In this document: piece by piece, positions 33,383 through 44,889 of the stretch | Layout of the letters: each line of letters opens with the position of its first letter | Numbering within the stretch: the first letter of the stretch is position 1 | Source of the DNA: Serratia sp. FDAARGOS_506 | GTDB taxonomy: Bacteria; Pseudomonadota; Gammaproteobacteria; Enterobacterales; Enterobacteriaceae | Reading direction: 5' to 3' | Length of the DNA stretch: 64,000 nt | Assembly: GCF_003812745.1 (NCBI RefSeq) | Contig: NZ_CP033831.1 | Span: 1,488,001-1,552,000, forward strand | Position numbers and translations under genes: made by a program | Notes under the pieces: generated by a model | What the model saw: only the letters and a program-made list of their open reading frames with translations | What the model was told of the DNA's origin: nothing | The model's database searches: none

Positions 33383-34777
33383 GTGTCACTTTCGCTTTGG
33401 CAGCAGTGTCTTGCCCGATTGCAGGATGAGTTACCTGCCACAGAATTTAGTATGTGGATTCGCCCATTGCAGGCGGAACTGAGTGACAACACCCTGGCGC
33501 TGTACGCGCCTAACCGTTTTGTGCTGGATTGGGTTCGCGATAAGTACTTAAACAACATCAATGGTCTGCTGAATGATTTCTGCGGCACGGATGCGCCTTT
33601 GCTGCGTTTTGAAGTCGGCAGCAAGCCGATCACGCAGGTGATTAGCCAGACCGTGACCGCCACCGTCAGCAGCGCCCCTGCGGCCCCGGCGGCGCGCACG
33701 GCTGCGCCTTCTCGCCCGAGCTGGGACAACGCGGCGGCGCAACCCGAGCTCTCTTACCGCTCCAACGTCAACCCTAAACACACCTTCGACAATTTCGTCG
33801 AAGGTAAGTCCAACCAGCTGGCGCGCGCGGCGGCCCGCCAGGTGGCGGACAATCCGGGCGGCGCCTATAACCCGCTGTTCCTGTATGGCGGCACCGGCCT
33901 GGGTAAAACTCACCTGCTGCACGCGGTCGGCAACGGCATCATGGCGCGCAAGGCCAACGCCAAAGTGGTCTACATGCACTCGGAACGCTTCGTGCAGGAC
34001 ATGGTCAAAGCGTTGCAGAACAATGCCATTGAAGAGTTTAAGCGCTACTACCGTTCGGTAGACGCGTTGCTGATCGATGACATCCAATTCTTCGCCAACA
34101 AGGAGCGTTCGCAGGAAGAGTTCTTCCATACCTTTAACGCCCTGTTGGAAGGCAATCAGCAGATCATCCTGACTTCGGATCGCTACCCTAAAGAGATCAA
34201 CGGGGTGGAAGATCGTTTGAAGTCCCGCTTCGGCTGGGGGCTGACGGTGGCGATCGAGCCGCCGGAGCTGGAAACCCGCGTGGCGATCCTGATGAAAAAG
34301 GCCGACGAAAACGACATTCGCCTGCCGGGCGAAGTGGCGTTCTTCATCGCCAAGCGCTTGCGCTCCAACGTGCGTGAGCTCGAAGGGGCGCTGAACCGCG
34401 TGATCGCCAACGCCAACTTTACCGGCCGGGCCATCACCATCGATTTCGTGCGCGAAGCGCTGCGCGATCTGTTGGCGCTGCAGGAAAAGCTGGTCACCAT
34501 CGACAATATTCAAAAGACGGTGGCTGAGTATTACAAGATTAAAGTCGCGGATTTGCTGTCCAAGCGGCGTTCGCGATCCGTTGCCCGCCCGCGCCAGATG
34601 GCGATGGCGCTGGCGAAGGAACTCACCAACCACAGCCTGCCGGAAATCGGCGATGCGTTTGGTGGCCGCGACCATACCACGGTGTTGCACGCCTGCCGGA
34701 AGATCGAGCAGCTGCGTGAGGAAAGTCACGACATCAAAGAAGATTTCTCCAATTTAATCAGAACATTATCTTCATAG
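33383..34777 (+). CDS. dnaA: DnaA, replication initiator
   Basis: DnaA-ATP binds the boxes at oriC (860-1140), opens the 13-mers and loads DnaB. It has 464 residues against 467 in E. coli, with an N-terminal domain I ([23 protein letters not shown]), a variable A/P-rich domain II at about residues 85-125, an AAA+ domain with P-loop GGTGLGKT at 169-176 and LIDDIQFF, and a C-terminal domain IV with the signature [12 protein letters not shown]. The start is GTG at 33383 with GGAG six bases before it. It heads the dnaA-dnaN-recF-gyrB operon. Confidence 0.99.
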   Translation: MSLSLWQQCLARLQDELPATEFSMWIRPLQAELSDNTLALYAPNRFVLDWVRDKYLNNINGLLNDFCGTDAPLLRFEVGSKPITQVISQTVTATVSSAPAAPAARTAAPSRPSWDNAAAQPELSYRSNVNPKHTFDNFVEGKSNQLARAAARQVADNPGGAYNPLFLYGGTGLGKTHLLHAVGNGIMARKANAKVVYMHSERFVQDMVKALQNNAIEEFKRYYRSVDALLIDDIQFFANKERSQEEFFHTFNALLEGNQQIILTSDRYPKEINGVEDRLKSRFGWGLTVAIEPPELETRVAILMKKADENDIRLPGEVAFFIAKRLRSNVRELEGALNRVIANANFTGRAITIDFVREALRDLLALQEKLVTIDNIQKTVAEYYKIKVADLLSKRRSRSVARPRQMAMALAKELTNHSLPEIGDAFGGRDHTTVLHACRKIEQLREESHDIKEDFSNLIRTLSS

Positions 34778-34781
34778 CGCT

Positions 34782-35882
34782 ATGAAATTTATCGTTGAAC
34801 GTGAGCATCTGCTAAAACCGCTGCAACAGGTGAGCAGCCCGCTGGGCGGCCGCCCGACCTTGCCGATCCTGGGCAACCTGCTGCTGCAGGTGACGGAAGG
34901 CTCCCTGCTGCTGACCGGCACCGATCTGGAGATGGAGATGGTGGCGCGCGTCGCCCTGTCCCAACCGCACGAGCCGGGCGCGACCACCGTGCCCGCGCGC
35001 AAATTCTTTGATATCTGCCGTGGCCTGCCGGAAGGGGCGGAGATCGCCGTCACGCTGGAGAGCGAGCGCATGCTGGTGCGATCCGGCCGCAGCCGCTTCT
35101 CGCTGTCCACGCTGCCGGCGGCGGACTTCCCGAACCTGGACGATTGGCAGAGCGAGGTGGAGTTCACCTTGCCGCAGGCGACGCTGAAGCGCCTGATCGA
35201 AGCCACCCAGTTCTCGATGGCCCATCAGGATGTGCGTTACTATCTGAACGGCATGCTGTTTGAGACCGAAGGTGAAGAGCTGCGCACCGTCGCGACCGAC
35301 GGTCACCGCCTGGCGGTGTGCTCGATGCCGATCGGCCAACAGCTGCCGTCGCATTCGGTGATCGTGCCGCGCAAAGGGGTGATGGAGCTGGTGCGTCTGC
35401 TGGACGGCGGCGATTCGCTGCTGCAGCTGCAGATCGGCAGCAACAACATCCGCGCTCACGTCGGCGATTTCATCTTCACGTCCAAGCTGGTTGACGGCCG
35501 TTTCCCTGACTATCGCCGCGTCTTGCCGAAGAACCCGGACAAAACGCTGGAAGCCGGCTGCGATCTGCTTAAGCAGGCGTTTGCCCGTGCGGCGATTCTC
35601 TCGAACGAGAAATTCCGCGGCGTGCGGCTGTACGTCAGCCAGAACCAGCTGAAGATCACCGCCAACAACCCGGAGCAGGAAGAGGCGGAAGAGATCCTCG
35701 ACGTCAGCTACGATGGCGCGGAGATGGAGATCGGCTTCAACGTCAGCTACGTGCTGGACGTGTTGAACGCGCTCAAGTGTGAAGACGTGCGCCTGCTGTT
35801 GACCGACTCGGTCTCCAGCGTGCAGATCGAAGACGGCGCCAGCCAGGCGGCGGCCTACGTTGTCATGCCAATGCGGTTGTGA
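34782..35882 (+). CDS. dnaN: DnaN, DNA polymerase III beta clamp
   Basis: The sliding clamp tethers DNA polymerase III to DNA. The 366-residue protein has three similar domains and ends YVVMPMRL, as in E. coli. N-terminal blocks such as REHLLKPLQQVSSPLGGRPTLPILGNLLL and the C-terminal pocket region that binds clamp-interacting peptides are intact. It starts four bases after the dnaA stop, showing tight coupling. A 161-bp gap with a palindromic repeat follows before recF. Confidence 0.99.
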   Translation: MKFIVEREHLLKPLQQVSSPLGGRPTLPILGNLLLQVTEGSLLLTGTDLEMEMVARVALSQPHEPGATTVPARKFFDICRGLPEGAEIAVTLESERMLVRSGRSRFSLSTLPAADFPNLDDWQSEVEFTLPQATLKRLIEATQFSMAHQDVRYYLNGMLFETEGEELRTVATDGHRLAVCSMPIGQQLPSHSVIVPRKGVMELVRLLDGGDSLLQLQIGSNNIRAHVGDFIFTSKLVDGRFPDYRRVLPKNPDKTLEAGCDLLKQAFARAAILSNEKFRGVRLYVSQNQLKITANNPEQEEAEEILDVSYDGAEMEIGFNVSYVLDVLNALKCEDVRLLLTDSVSSVQIEDGASQAAAYVVMPMRL

Positions 35883-35910
35883 TCGATATCCGGGCTATCT
35901 TGCTTGCCAT

Positions 35911-35986
35911 TTTACGCTTGGGCAGTGCTCGCAATCCTCACGTACTCTGTGTACGCTCCGGTTGCTGTGCGCTGTCCGCACGTAAA
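35911..35986. repeat. 76-bp imperfect palindrome between dnaN and recF
   Basis: The gap holds an imperfect palindrome centred near 35948 on CGTAC-TCTGT-GTACG. Its ends are TTTACG (35911-35916) and CGTAAA (35981-35986), and the arms pair over much of their length (for example CGCAATCC against GGTTGC). There is no ORF. I recall similar CTCACGTAC...GTACGCTCCGG sequences between genes in other enterobacteria, so this is probably a dispersed non-coding element; copy number could not be tested here. Confidence 0.65.
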
Positions 35987-36043
35987 TTGCCTGCGCCGAT
36001 AACGCCCTTACATTGAGCGTAGTTTCCCGGTGATAGAGTTGGC

Positions 36044-37129
36044 ATGGCATTAACGCGTTTATTGATTAAAGACTTCCGCAATATCGAGGCAGCGGATTTG
36101 GCGCTGGCGCCGGGATTCAACTTCCTGGTCGGCGCCAACGGTAGCGGCAAGACCAGCGTGCTGGAAGCGGTATATACGCTCGGCCACGGCCGCGCCTTTC
36201 GCAGCCTGCAGGCCGGCCGGGTGATCCGCCACGACCAGCCGGAGTTCGTACTGCACGGCCGCATCGAAGGCACGGAGCGCGAGCTGTCGGTAGGATTGAG
36301 CAAGAGCCGTCAGGGTGACAGCAAAGTGCGCATCGATGGCAGCGACGGCCACAAAGTGGCCGAGCTGGCACAGCTGCTGCCCATGCAGCTGATCACCCCC
36401 GAAGGTTTTACCCTGCTGAACGGCGGGCCGAAATTCCGGCGCGCCTTCCTGGACTGGGGCTGTTTTCATAACGAACCCGGTTTTTTCACCGCCTGGAGCA
36501 ACCTGAAACGGTTACTGAAGCAGCGCAATGCCGCGCTGCGCCAGGTGAGTCGCTATGCGCAGATCCGTGCCTGGGATCAGGAACTGATCCCGCTCGCGGA
36601 GCGCATCAGCGAATGGCGGGCGGAATACAGCGACGCGATCGCCGCGGATATCACCGCGACCTGCGCGCAGTTTCTGCCTGAATTCGCCCTGAGTTTCTCC
36701 TTCCAGCGCGGCTGGGACAAAGAGAGCGACTACGGCGAGCTGCTGGAGCGCCAGTTCGAGCGCGACAGGGCGTTGACCTATACCGCGGTGGGGCCGCATA
36801 AAGCGGACTTCCGCATTCGTGCCGATGGCACGCCGGTAGAGGATTTGTTATCGCGCGGTCAGCTTAAACTGCTGATGTGCGCGTTGCGCTTGGCGCAGGG
36901 TGAGTTTCTCACCCGGCAGAGCGGGCGGCGTTGCCTGTATCTGATTGATGATTTTGCCTCCGAGCTGGACACCGGCCGTCGCCGGTTGCTGGCCGATCGC
37001 CTGAAAGCCACCCAGGCCCAGGTTTTTGTCAGCGCGGTCAGCGCTGAACAAGTGACCGACATGGCCGGTGAAAAGGGCAAGATGTTCCGCGTGGAACAGG
37101 GTAAAATAGAGGTTCAACCACAGGACTAA
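36044..37129 (+). CDS. recF: RecF, recombination mediator SMC-like ATPase
   Basis: RecF acts with RecO and RecR to load RecA at single-stranded gaps. The 361-residue protein has the Walker A loop GANGSGKT at residues 30-37, a signature [18 protein letters not shown], and Walker [12 protein letters not shown]. It follows the N-terminal block [17 protein letters not shown]. Length and motifs are normal. The 161-bp separation from dnaN differs from E. coli, where the genes are almost contiguous. gyrB starts 18 bp later. Confidence 0.98.
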   Translation: MALTRLLIKDFRNIEAADLALAPGFNFLVGANGSGKTSVLEAVYTLGHGRAFRSLQAGRVIRHDQPEFVLHGRIEGTERELSVGLSKSRQGDSKVRIDGSDGHKVAELAQLLPMQLITPEGFTLLNGGPKFRRAFLDWGCFHNEPGFFTAWSNLKRLLKQRNAALRQVSRYAQIRAWDQELIPLAERISEWRAEYSDAIAADITATCAQFLPEFALSFSFQRGWDKESDYGELLERQFERDRALTYTAVGPHKADFRIRADGTPVEDLLSRGQLKLLMCALRLAQGEFLTRQSGRRCLYLIDDFASELDTGRRRLLADRLKATQAQVFVSAVSAEQVTDMAGEKGKMFRVEQGKIEVQPQD

Positions 37130-39562
<2,433 letters not shown>

Positions 39563-39577
39563 TGCGTTAATGGCCGC

Positions 39578-39614
39578 AAAAATCCGCGCCGGGCGACCCG
39601 CGCGGATTTTTTTT
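39578..39614 (+). terminator. gyrB terminator
   Basis: A 12-bp stem AAAAATCCGCGC / GCGCGGATTTTT (left arm 39578-39589, right arm from 39600), with a loop of about 10 bases and an uninterrupted T run to 39614. Confidence 0.95.
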
Positions 39615-39687
39615 ACGCCTTTTTTGGCGCTGACAGCCGAGGCTGAAACGCGTTAGCATGGGGAAAAACCACTGGGAGAAGCGTTGA

Positions 39688-40503
39688 ATGGCTATTGAAC
39701 TGATTGCGATCGACATGGACGGCACGTTGCTGGATCCGCAGCACCAAATCACGCCGGCGGTAAAGCAGGCTATCGCGGCAGCGCGGCGCAAAGGGGTGCA
39801 CGTGGTATTGGCCACCGGGCGGCCTTATGTCGGCGTGCAGGACTATCTGCGCCAATTGGACATTCAGGGCCCCGGCGATTTTTGCATCACCTACAACGGC
39901 GCGCTGGTGCTGCGTGCGGTCGACGGCGCCTGTATCCTGCAGGAAACTCTGGGTTTTGAGGATTACCTGCACTTCGAGCAGATGGCGCGCGAGTTCGGCG
40001 TTCACTACCAGGCGTTTGATTTCGATACCCTGTACACCCCGAACAAAGACATCGGCAAATACACCATACACGAGGCGGAAATGACCGGTATTCCATTGAA
40101 ATACCGCAGCGTGGAGGAGATGGATCGCCAGATGCGTTTCCCGAAAGTGATGATGATCGACGAGCCGGCGCTGTTGGACCGCGCTATCGCGCGTATCCCG
40201 GCGGAAACACGCGAGCGTTATACCATCCTGAAAAGCGCACCTTATTACCTCGAAATCCTGCATAAGAACGTCGATAAAGGCGCCGGGGTGAGAATGCTGG
40301 CCGAGCATCTCGGCGTGGCACGGGAAAACATCATGACGCTGGGGGATCAGGCTAACGACACGGCGATGATCGAATATGCCGGCGTCGGCGTGGCGATGGG
40401 CAACGCCATTCCCGAGCTGAAAGCGGTGGCGCAGTTTGTCACCAGCGCCAATACCGAAGACGGCGTGGCGCGCGCCATCGAGAAGTTCGTGCTCAACGTC
40501 TGA
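39688..40503 (+). CDS. yidA: YidA, HAD sugar/phosphate phosphatase
   Basis: A Cof-type HAD phosphatase of 271 residues (E. coli YidA, 270) active on sugar phosphates. The nucleophile motif is DMDGT (D9, D11). Motif II is in ATGRPYVGVQ, and the acidic motif is LGDQANDTAMIEYAGVGVAMGNA. The block FCITYNGALV is typical of the cap boundary. It lies just after gyrB, as in E. coli, with its own space and a terminator on each side. Confidence 0.96.
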   Translation: MAIELIAIDMDGTLLDPQHQITPAVKQAIAAARRKGVHVVLATGRPYVGVQDYLRQLDIQGPGDFCITYNGALVLRAVDGACILQETLGFEDYLHFEQMAREFGVHYQAFDFDTLYTPNKDIGKYTIHEAEMTGIPLKYRSVEEMDRQMRFPKVMMIDEPALLDRAIARIPAETRERYTILKSAPYYLEILHKNVDKGAGVRMLAEHLGVARENIMTLGDQANDTAMIEYAGVGVAMGNAIPELKAVAQFVTSANTEDGVARAIEKFVLNV

Positions 40504-40509
40504 GAACAC

Positions 40510-40531
40510 GGGGCGCTGCGGCGCCCCTTTT
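40510..40531 (+). terminator. yidA terminator
   Basis: The stem GGGGCGC-TGCG-GCGCCCC (40510-40527) is followed by TTTT. It lies 6 bp after the yidA stop and abuts the 3' end of the convergent reductase gene. Confidence 0.88.
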
Positions 40532-41471
40532 ACACCTTCGCCAACACCCCTTTGGCGATTTGCAGATCCTGAATCGCCAGCCCGGTGAGATCGGCGATGG
40601 TGATGTGATGCGGCTCGCTTCGCAACCGCCCGCCCTGCGCCAATGCGGCGCCCATTTCGACGATCGGCGCTGAAGTCAGCTTGTTCTGCCGATAAGCCGT
40701 CGCGATCTCGCCATAGTCAGCACATTGCGCCAACGCATCGACCAGCAGCGCGTCCGCGTTGGCCACCAGCTCGGTCGCCAGCTCCTGCTTGCCGGGCGCG
40801 TCGGCGCCCACGGCGGTGATGTGCGTGCCGGAGCGGATATCCGCCGCCTGCAAGATCGGTTCGCGGCTGGGCGTGGTTGTGACGATCAGCTGACAGTGCG
40901 CCGCCAGCTCGGCCGCATCCTGTGTGACCTGCACCCGGAAACCTTCGGCCTCGGCATCGCGCCGATACGCCGCCAGCGCTTGTTCGTTGCGGCCCCATAC
41001 CCATACCTCGCGGCAATCGGTCACCGGCTTCAAACATTGCAGCTGCAGCCGGGCCTGCAGGCCGGTACCGACCATGCCGATCGCCTGAACATGCGGCGGT
41101 GCGCACAGCTCGGCGGCAATGCGGCCGGCCAGTGCGGTGCGCAGCGCGGTCAGCCAGCCTTCATCCTGCAGCAGCGCCCGCGGTTCGCCGGTTTGAGCGG
41201 AGAATGCCATCACCAACCCCTGATTGCTGGCCAGGCCACGCACAGCATTGCGATAGAAGCCGGTGGACACCTTGACCACGAACAGTTCGTCGCCTTCCAG
41301 CCAGGCGGATTTGATGCAGCAATCACCGGCGGCCTGTTCAAACAGGAAATGCTGCACCGGCGGCTGTTGCACTCGCCGCTGCGAATAGGCGATAAAACCC
41401 TGCTTCAGCAGTGGCGTAATGGCCTCGGCGTCGAACGCGGCGAGGATTTGCTGCCGGTTAAGGATGTGCAT
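40530..41471 (-). CDS. ornithine cyclodeaminase/mu-crystallin-family imine reductase
   Basis: A 313-residue NAD(P)-binding enzyme of the OCD/mu-crystallin family. The nucleotide loop GMVGTGLQARLQLQ includes V134-G137. The N-terminal lysine typical of the active site is K67 in VVKVSTGF, and the block TTTPSREPIL is followed by TAVGADAPGKQEL, containing the acidic residue. It is the partner gene of the dehydratase: the two overlap by 14 bp. Family members reduce cyclic or linear imines (EutC, BhcD), so this one could reduce an imine made by its partner; the exact substrate is unknown. Confidence 0.82.
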   Translation of the reverse strand: MHILNRQQILAAFDAEAITPLLKQGFIAYSQRRVQQPPVQHFLFEQAAGDCCIKSAWLEGDELFVVKVSTGFYRNAVRGLASNQGLVMAFSAQTGEPRALLQDEGWLTALRTALAGRIAAELCAPPHVQAIGMVGTGLQARLQLQCLKPVTDCREVWVWGRNEQALAAYRRDAEAEGFRVQVTQDAAELAAHCQLIVTTTPSREPILQAADIRSGTHITAVGADAPGKQELATELVANADALLVDALAQCADYGEIATAYRQNKLTSAPIVEMGAALAQGGRLRSEPHHITIADLTGLAIQDLQIAKGVLAKV

Positions 41472-42426
41472 CGGCGACGGCCTTGAGGTATTTCTCCAGC
41501 ACGATGTTCTTGCCGCACAGCACCACCGCCACTTTTTTACCCTGGTATTCCGGCGCCAGTTTGATCGCCGCCGCCAGCGCCACGCCGGCCGCGCCTTCGA
41601 TAATCCACCGATCGCTGGCGGCGATCCGGCGCATCGCGTGTTTGATTTCCGCCTCGCTGACCAGCACTTTGCGGTCGATCAGCTGCTGGCACAGCGGGAA
41701 GGTCACGGCGCCTGGTTCGACGCCGCCGGCAGTGCCGTCGGACAGGGTCTCTTGCTCTTCCACCGGGAAGATATGGCCCGCTTCCAACGCGCTGTACATG
41801 CTGGTGGCGTTCTCCGGCCAGCAGGCGATAAGCTGCGTGTTCGGCGACAGTTGCCGCAGAACGGTGCCGATACCGGCGATATAGCCACCCCCGCCTACCG
41901 CCACGAACACGGCGTCCAGACCGGTGAGCTGTTCAACCAGCTCCATGCCGCAGGTGCCCTGGCCGGCGATCACCTGTTCATCGTTATACGGCGAGATATA
42001 GGTTTTACCCTGTTCGCGAGCGGCCTGTTCCCCGGCCAGTTCGGCATTCAGCGCATCGCCTGGCACCAATTCCACGGTGCCGCCCAGCGCGCGGATGGTA
42101 TCGAGCTTGATGCTCGCCGCCGTCTCTGGTGCATAAACCGTGACGCCAACGCCCATCAGTTGCCCGGCCAGGGCAATCGCCTGGCCGTGGTTGCCGGTTG
42201 AGGCGGCGATCACGCCGCGCCGACGTTGTTCGTTATCCAGCAACCGCAGCTTGTTGCTGGCGCCGCGAAATTTAAAGGAGCCGGTGTGCTGCAGATGGTC
42301 GCATTTCAGATACAGCTCGCAGCCCAGCTGCTGTGAAAGCAGCACGCTGTGCTCCAATGGCGTCACCCGTACCTGAGGGCGCAGTTGCTGATGGGCGGAA
42401 ACAATGGCATCGAAGAGGGGATTCAT
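41458..42426 (-). CDS. PLP-dependent threonine/hydroxyamino-acid dehydratase-like protein
   Basis: A 322-residue fold type II PLP enzyme without the regulatory ACT domain. The Schiff-base lysine is K52 in TGSFKFRGA, and the phosphate cup is GGGG at 179-182. ASTGNHGQ (76-83) is the substrate loop. EutB, catabolic threonine dehydratases and BhcB (beta-hydroxyaspartate dehydratase) all look like this. The 14-bp overlap with the reductase gene downstream shows co-translation. Such a pair suggests dehydration to an enamine/imine followed by its reduction. The specific substrate is inference. Confidence 0.8.
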   Translation of the reverse strand: MNPLFDAIVSAHQQLRPQVRVTPLEHSVLLSQQLGCELYLKCDHLQHTGSFKFRGASNKLRLLDNEQRRRGVIAASTGNHGQAIALAGQLMGVGVTVYAPETAASIKLDTIRALGGTVELVPGDALNAELAGEQAAREQGKTYISPYNDEQVIAGQGTCGMELVEQLTGLDAVFVAVGGGGYIAGIGTVLRQLSPNTQLIACWPENATSMYSALEAGHIFPVEEQETLSDGTAGGVEPGAVTFPLCQQLIDRKVLVSEAEIKHAMRRIAASDRWIIEGAAGVALAAAIKLAPEYQGKKVAVVLCGKNIVLEKYLKAVADAHP

Positions 42427-42914
42427 ACCGGCTCCAGTGATTTGGACTTAAAAATCCAGTTTGTACTTTTTTGTATTGATTGTAAACCCCATCGCTCGAC
42501 CGCCGGGCAAACCGGCCAGCAAGCTGCAACGGCCCGGGAAGAACATTGCGTTGACGGTGAAAATAATCATTAACCTGTCGTTTAGCGGCACGATTTTTTA
42601 TTTATTTGCGTTAAGGAAGGCGCTGCCGCTGACTTATTTTTGCTTAAAGAAATGATAATGAAAAAAATAGCGCTCGCTGTATCCGCCTATACGGCATTGG
42701 CACCGTTGAATTTCGCCGCCAGGAATGCGATTGCTTAATCGGCCGTTTATTTTCTGTCGATGCTGTCGATCGGCTTAAATGATAAGACGCTGAAAAATAA
42801 TTGCGCCATTTTGCACCGAAAAATTCTCCCGGCCCACCCTCTCAGGCCATGTGAAACGCTGTCGCCGATCCGGTAAGATGGCGGCTCAGTGCCGGCATGC
42901 GCAGGAGAACCGCC
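42427..42914. other. 488-bp intergenic region with one tiny ORF
   Basis: This divergent gap lies between the dehydratase gene (minus) and yidR (plus). It is AT-rich from 42570 to 42660. The dehydratase has GGAG before its start, and yidR has AGGAG at 42903. Apart from a 26-codon ORF at 42658-42738, and candidate minus-strand -10 sequences near 42460, I see no feature. A minus-strand frame through 42747-42959 lacks any similarity I know and overlaps the yidR start. Confidence 0.5.
42658..42738 (+). pseudogene. 26-codon signal-peptide-like ORF, possibly a gene remnant
   Basis: ATG 42658 begins a peptide MKKIALAVSAYTALAPLNFA... with basic start and hydrophobic core, ending after 26 codons. It looks like the signal peptide of a lost exported protein, or a small membrane peptide. 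There is no strong ribosome-binding site (only AAAGAAATGATA upstream). Whether it is translated is unknown. Confidence 0.25.
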
Positions 42915-44195
42915 ATGAGCCATCGGGAAAAACAACTGACTTTCGACCCTCGCGGGCATCAGTTAACCAATATCAACGTCTGGACGCCGGACAGCCAATG
43001 GCTGGCTTATGACGTGCGCCCGCGCGGCGCCTCTTTCACCGGTCTGAGCATCGAACGGGTCAACGTCGCCAGCGGCATGGTGGAAGTGGTTTATCGCGCC
43101 CAGCACGGCGCCCACGTCGGCGTGGTCACGGTCAGCCCTGATGCGCCGGCGCGCTATGCCTTTATCCACGGCCCGGAGCACCCAGACAGCGCCTGGCAGT
43201 ATGATTTCCACCACCGCCGCGGGGTGATCGTCAGCGAACCGGATCGCGAGTTGGCCATCACCCTCGACGCGCTGGATATCACCGCTCCTTACACCCCCGG
43301 CGCGCTGCGCGGCGGCAGCCATGTGCACGTTTTCAGCCCGGACGGCAGCCGTCTCAGTTTTACCTACAACGATCACGTCATGCATGAACGCGATCCGGCG
43401 CGCGATCTGCGCAACGTCGGAGTCGCTGTGCCGCTGCACGGGGTCAATCCGCCGAAACAGCATCCGCGCGAGTATGATGGCAGCCACTATTGCGTGTTGG
43501 TCAGCGAGACGGTGCCGCAGCCGCAGCCAGGCAGCGATCAGATCAATCGCGCCTACGAGGAAGGGTGGATCGGTCGCGAAGGTTACCGCAAGGCCGACGG
43601 CAGCCGGCAGCGTTGGGCGCTGGCGTTCATCGGCGATACGCTGTCCGCCGCCGGTGAGAAGCTGCCGGAGGTGTTTATCGTCGATCTGCCGGAGAACGAT
43701 GCCGATTACGCCAGGGCGGGCGCTCTGCCGCTGCAGGGGACGGAGAGCGAGCTGCCGGCGCCGCCGCAGGGCGTCAGGCAGCGACGGGTAACCTTTACCG
43801 GCGATCGTCGTTTTCCGGGCGTGGCCGGCGCGCCGCGCCATTGGCTGCGCAGTTCGCCGGACGGCAGCCAGATCGCATTTTTGATGAAGGATGACGGCGG
43901 CGTGGTGCAGCTATGGACGGTGTCGCCGAACGGCGGGGAGCCGCGCCAGGTGAGCCACAGCGAGCATGACATCCAGTCGGCGTTCAGCTGGCACCCGCAG
44001 GGCGGGACGATTGCGTTGGTGTGCGACAACAGCGTGATGCTGTGTGAGGTCGCCAGCGGCCGGCTGCAGCGTTTAACTCAGCGCAGCGTGCAGCCGCCGT
44101 CGGGGGATGCCGTGGTGTTTTCACCGGATGGCAAGAAAGTGGCGTTTATGCGCGAGATAGCGGGGTTCAACCAGATCTTTGTGGTTGAGGTGTAA
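42915..44195 (+). CDS. yidR: YidR, DUF3748 beta-propeller-like protein
   Basis: A 426-residue protein of the DUF3748 family (E. coli YidR), function unknown. It has no obvious signal peptide or membrane segment. Repeated blade-like segments appear, such as FSPDGSRLSFTYND, SSPDGSQIAFLMKDDG and FSPDGKKVAFMRE, typical of WD40-like/PD40 propellers. The ATG at 42915 has AGGAG before it, and the start gives MSHREKQLTFDPRGHQLTNINVWTPDSQ. It precedes the convergent yidQ. Confidence 0.9.
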   Translation: MSHREKQLTFDPRGHQLTNINVWTPDSQWLAYDVRPRGASFTGLSIERVNVASGMVEVVYRAQHGAHVGVVTVSPDAPARYAFIHGPEHPDSAWQYDFHHRRGVIVSEPDRELAITLDALDITAPYTPGALRGGSHVHVFSPDGSRLSFTYNDHVMHERDPARDLRNVGVAVPLHGVNPPKQHPREYDGSHYCVLVSETVPQPQPGSDQINRAYEEGWIGREGYRKADGSRQRWALAFIGDTLSAAGEKLPEVFIVDLPENDADYARAGALPLQGTESELPAPPQGVRQRRVTFTGDRRFPGVAGAPRHWLRSSPDGSQIAFLMKDDGGVVQLWTVSPNGGEPRQVSHSEHDIQSAFSWHPQGGTIALVCDNSVMLCEVASGRLQRLTQRSVQPPSGDAVVFSPDGKKVAFMREIAGFNQIFVVEV

Positions 44196-44232
44196 GACCG
44201 ATGGCGGGCCTGACGGCCCGCAGCGTGCGTGA

Positions 44233-44580
44233 TTAATGCGTGGCAGTACCGTCGTCGCCCTGGCCGGGATTGCCGGTTGCCGCCAGATTCTGCTGCTCGC
44301 TGCGCAGGATGCGCGCTTTTGGCGAGTCTGCGGTGGCGTCGTTGCCGGAACGCAGATAGTCGTAAGGCAGCAGTACGGTGTCCATTACTGCGGAGAACGG
44401 CAGATCCAGCGCCACCAGCGGCATCATCGCCCAGCTGGTGTTGTCGTCCTTCAGCATGTCCACGCTGGCGCGGGTGCCGGGATAGTAACCCTGATTCGGG
44501 CCGGTATGGCTCATCACGCTGGAGCAACCGCTGGTCGCCAACAACATGCAGCCCGTCGCTATCGCTTTCATCGTCGTCAT
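44233..44580 (-). CDS. yidQ: YidQ, small lipoprotein (DUF1375)
   Basis: A 115-residue predicted lipoprotein. The signal peptide MTTMKAIATGCMLLATSGC has a lipobox with the acylated cysteine at about residue 19. The body contains SSVMSHTGPNQGYYPGTRAS and the conserved block VALDLPFSAVMDTVLLPYDYL. The second methionine (residue 4) is an alternative start. Family function is unknown. It lies between yidR and ibpA, with the ibpA heat-shock promoter within its upstream gap. Confidence 0.9.
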   Translation of the reverse strand: MTTMKAIATGCMLLATSGCSSVMSHTGPNQGYYPGTRASVDMLKDDNTSWAMMPLVALDLPFSAVMDTVLLPYDYLRSGNDATADSPKARILRSEQQNLAATGNPGQGDDGTATH

Positions 44581-44746
44581 TAATCCATCCTGCAGGGTTG
44601 CTGTTCCCCTAAATTAAGCTGATTTATAACATCCTGTTGCTGCTTTAAAAGAAGCAAAATCCCGCTCTGTGGCGGCTCTCTCACTTTAGTGTAAGTGGTA
44701 AAAAAACTTTCACCTAATCGGCGCGAAGTTTTTTTGATCCTCGCCT

Positions 44747-44775
44747 GTTGAATTGATGAAATCAACCCCCATTTT
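44747..44775 (+). promoter_or_regulatory. sigma-32 promoter of ibpA
   Basis: GTTGAAT (44747-44753) and CCCCATTTT (44767-44775), with a 13-bp spacer, match the sigma-32 consensus CTTGAA / CCCCATnT. It lies about 115 bp before ibpA, inside the 309-bp yidQ-ibpA gap (44581-44889). I see no further site in the gap other than the thermometer. Confidence 0.9.
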
Positions 44776-44859
44776 ATCATCAGAGCCGAATTGAGAATTC
44801 GCCGTAAGGGAATTCTGGCTTAATTAGCCTGTCCAGAGTGGAAGGCGTATTTATTTCAA

Positions 44860-44889
44860 CCTCGCTGAAGTGCCTTAGGAGGCTGTTTT
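44860..44889 (+). promoter_or_regulatory. ROSE-type RNA thermometer of ibpA
   Basis: CCTCGCT (44860-44866) can pair with the ribosome-binding AGGAGG (44877-44882), leaving a bulged G. This is the signature of ROSE thermometers, in which heat melts the stem. Upstream sequence (44780-44860) may form the additional ROSE stems. Temperature response is inferred from the motif. Confidence 0.85.

Noticed and set aside
42747-42959. minus-strand ORF upstream of yidR
   Set aside because: It overlaps the yidR start, has no recognised family, and reads as a shadow of a non-coding stretch.
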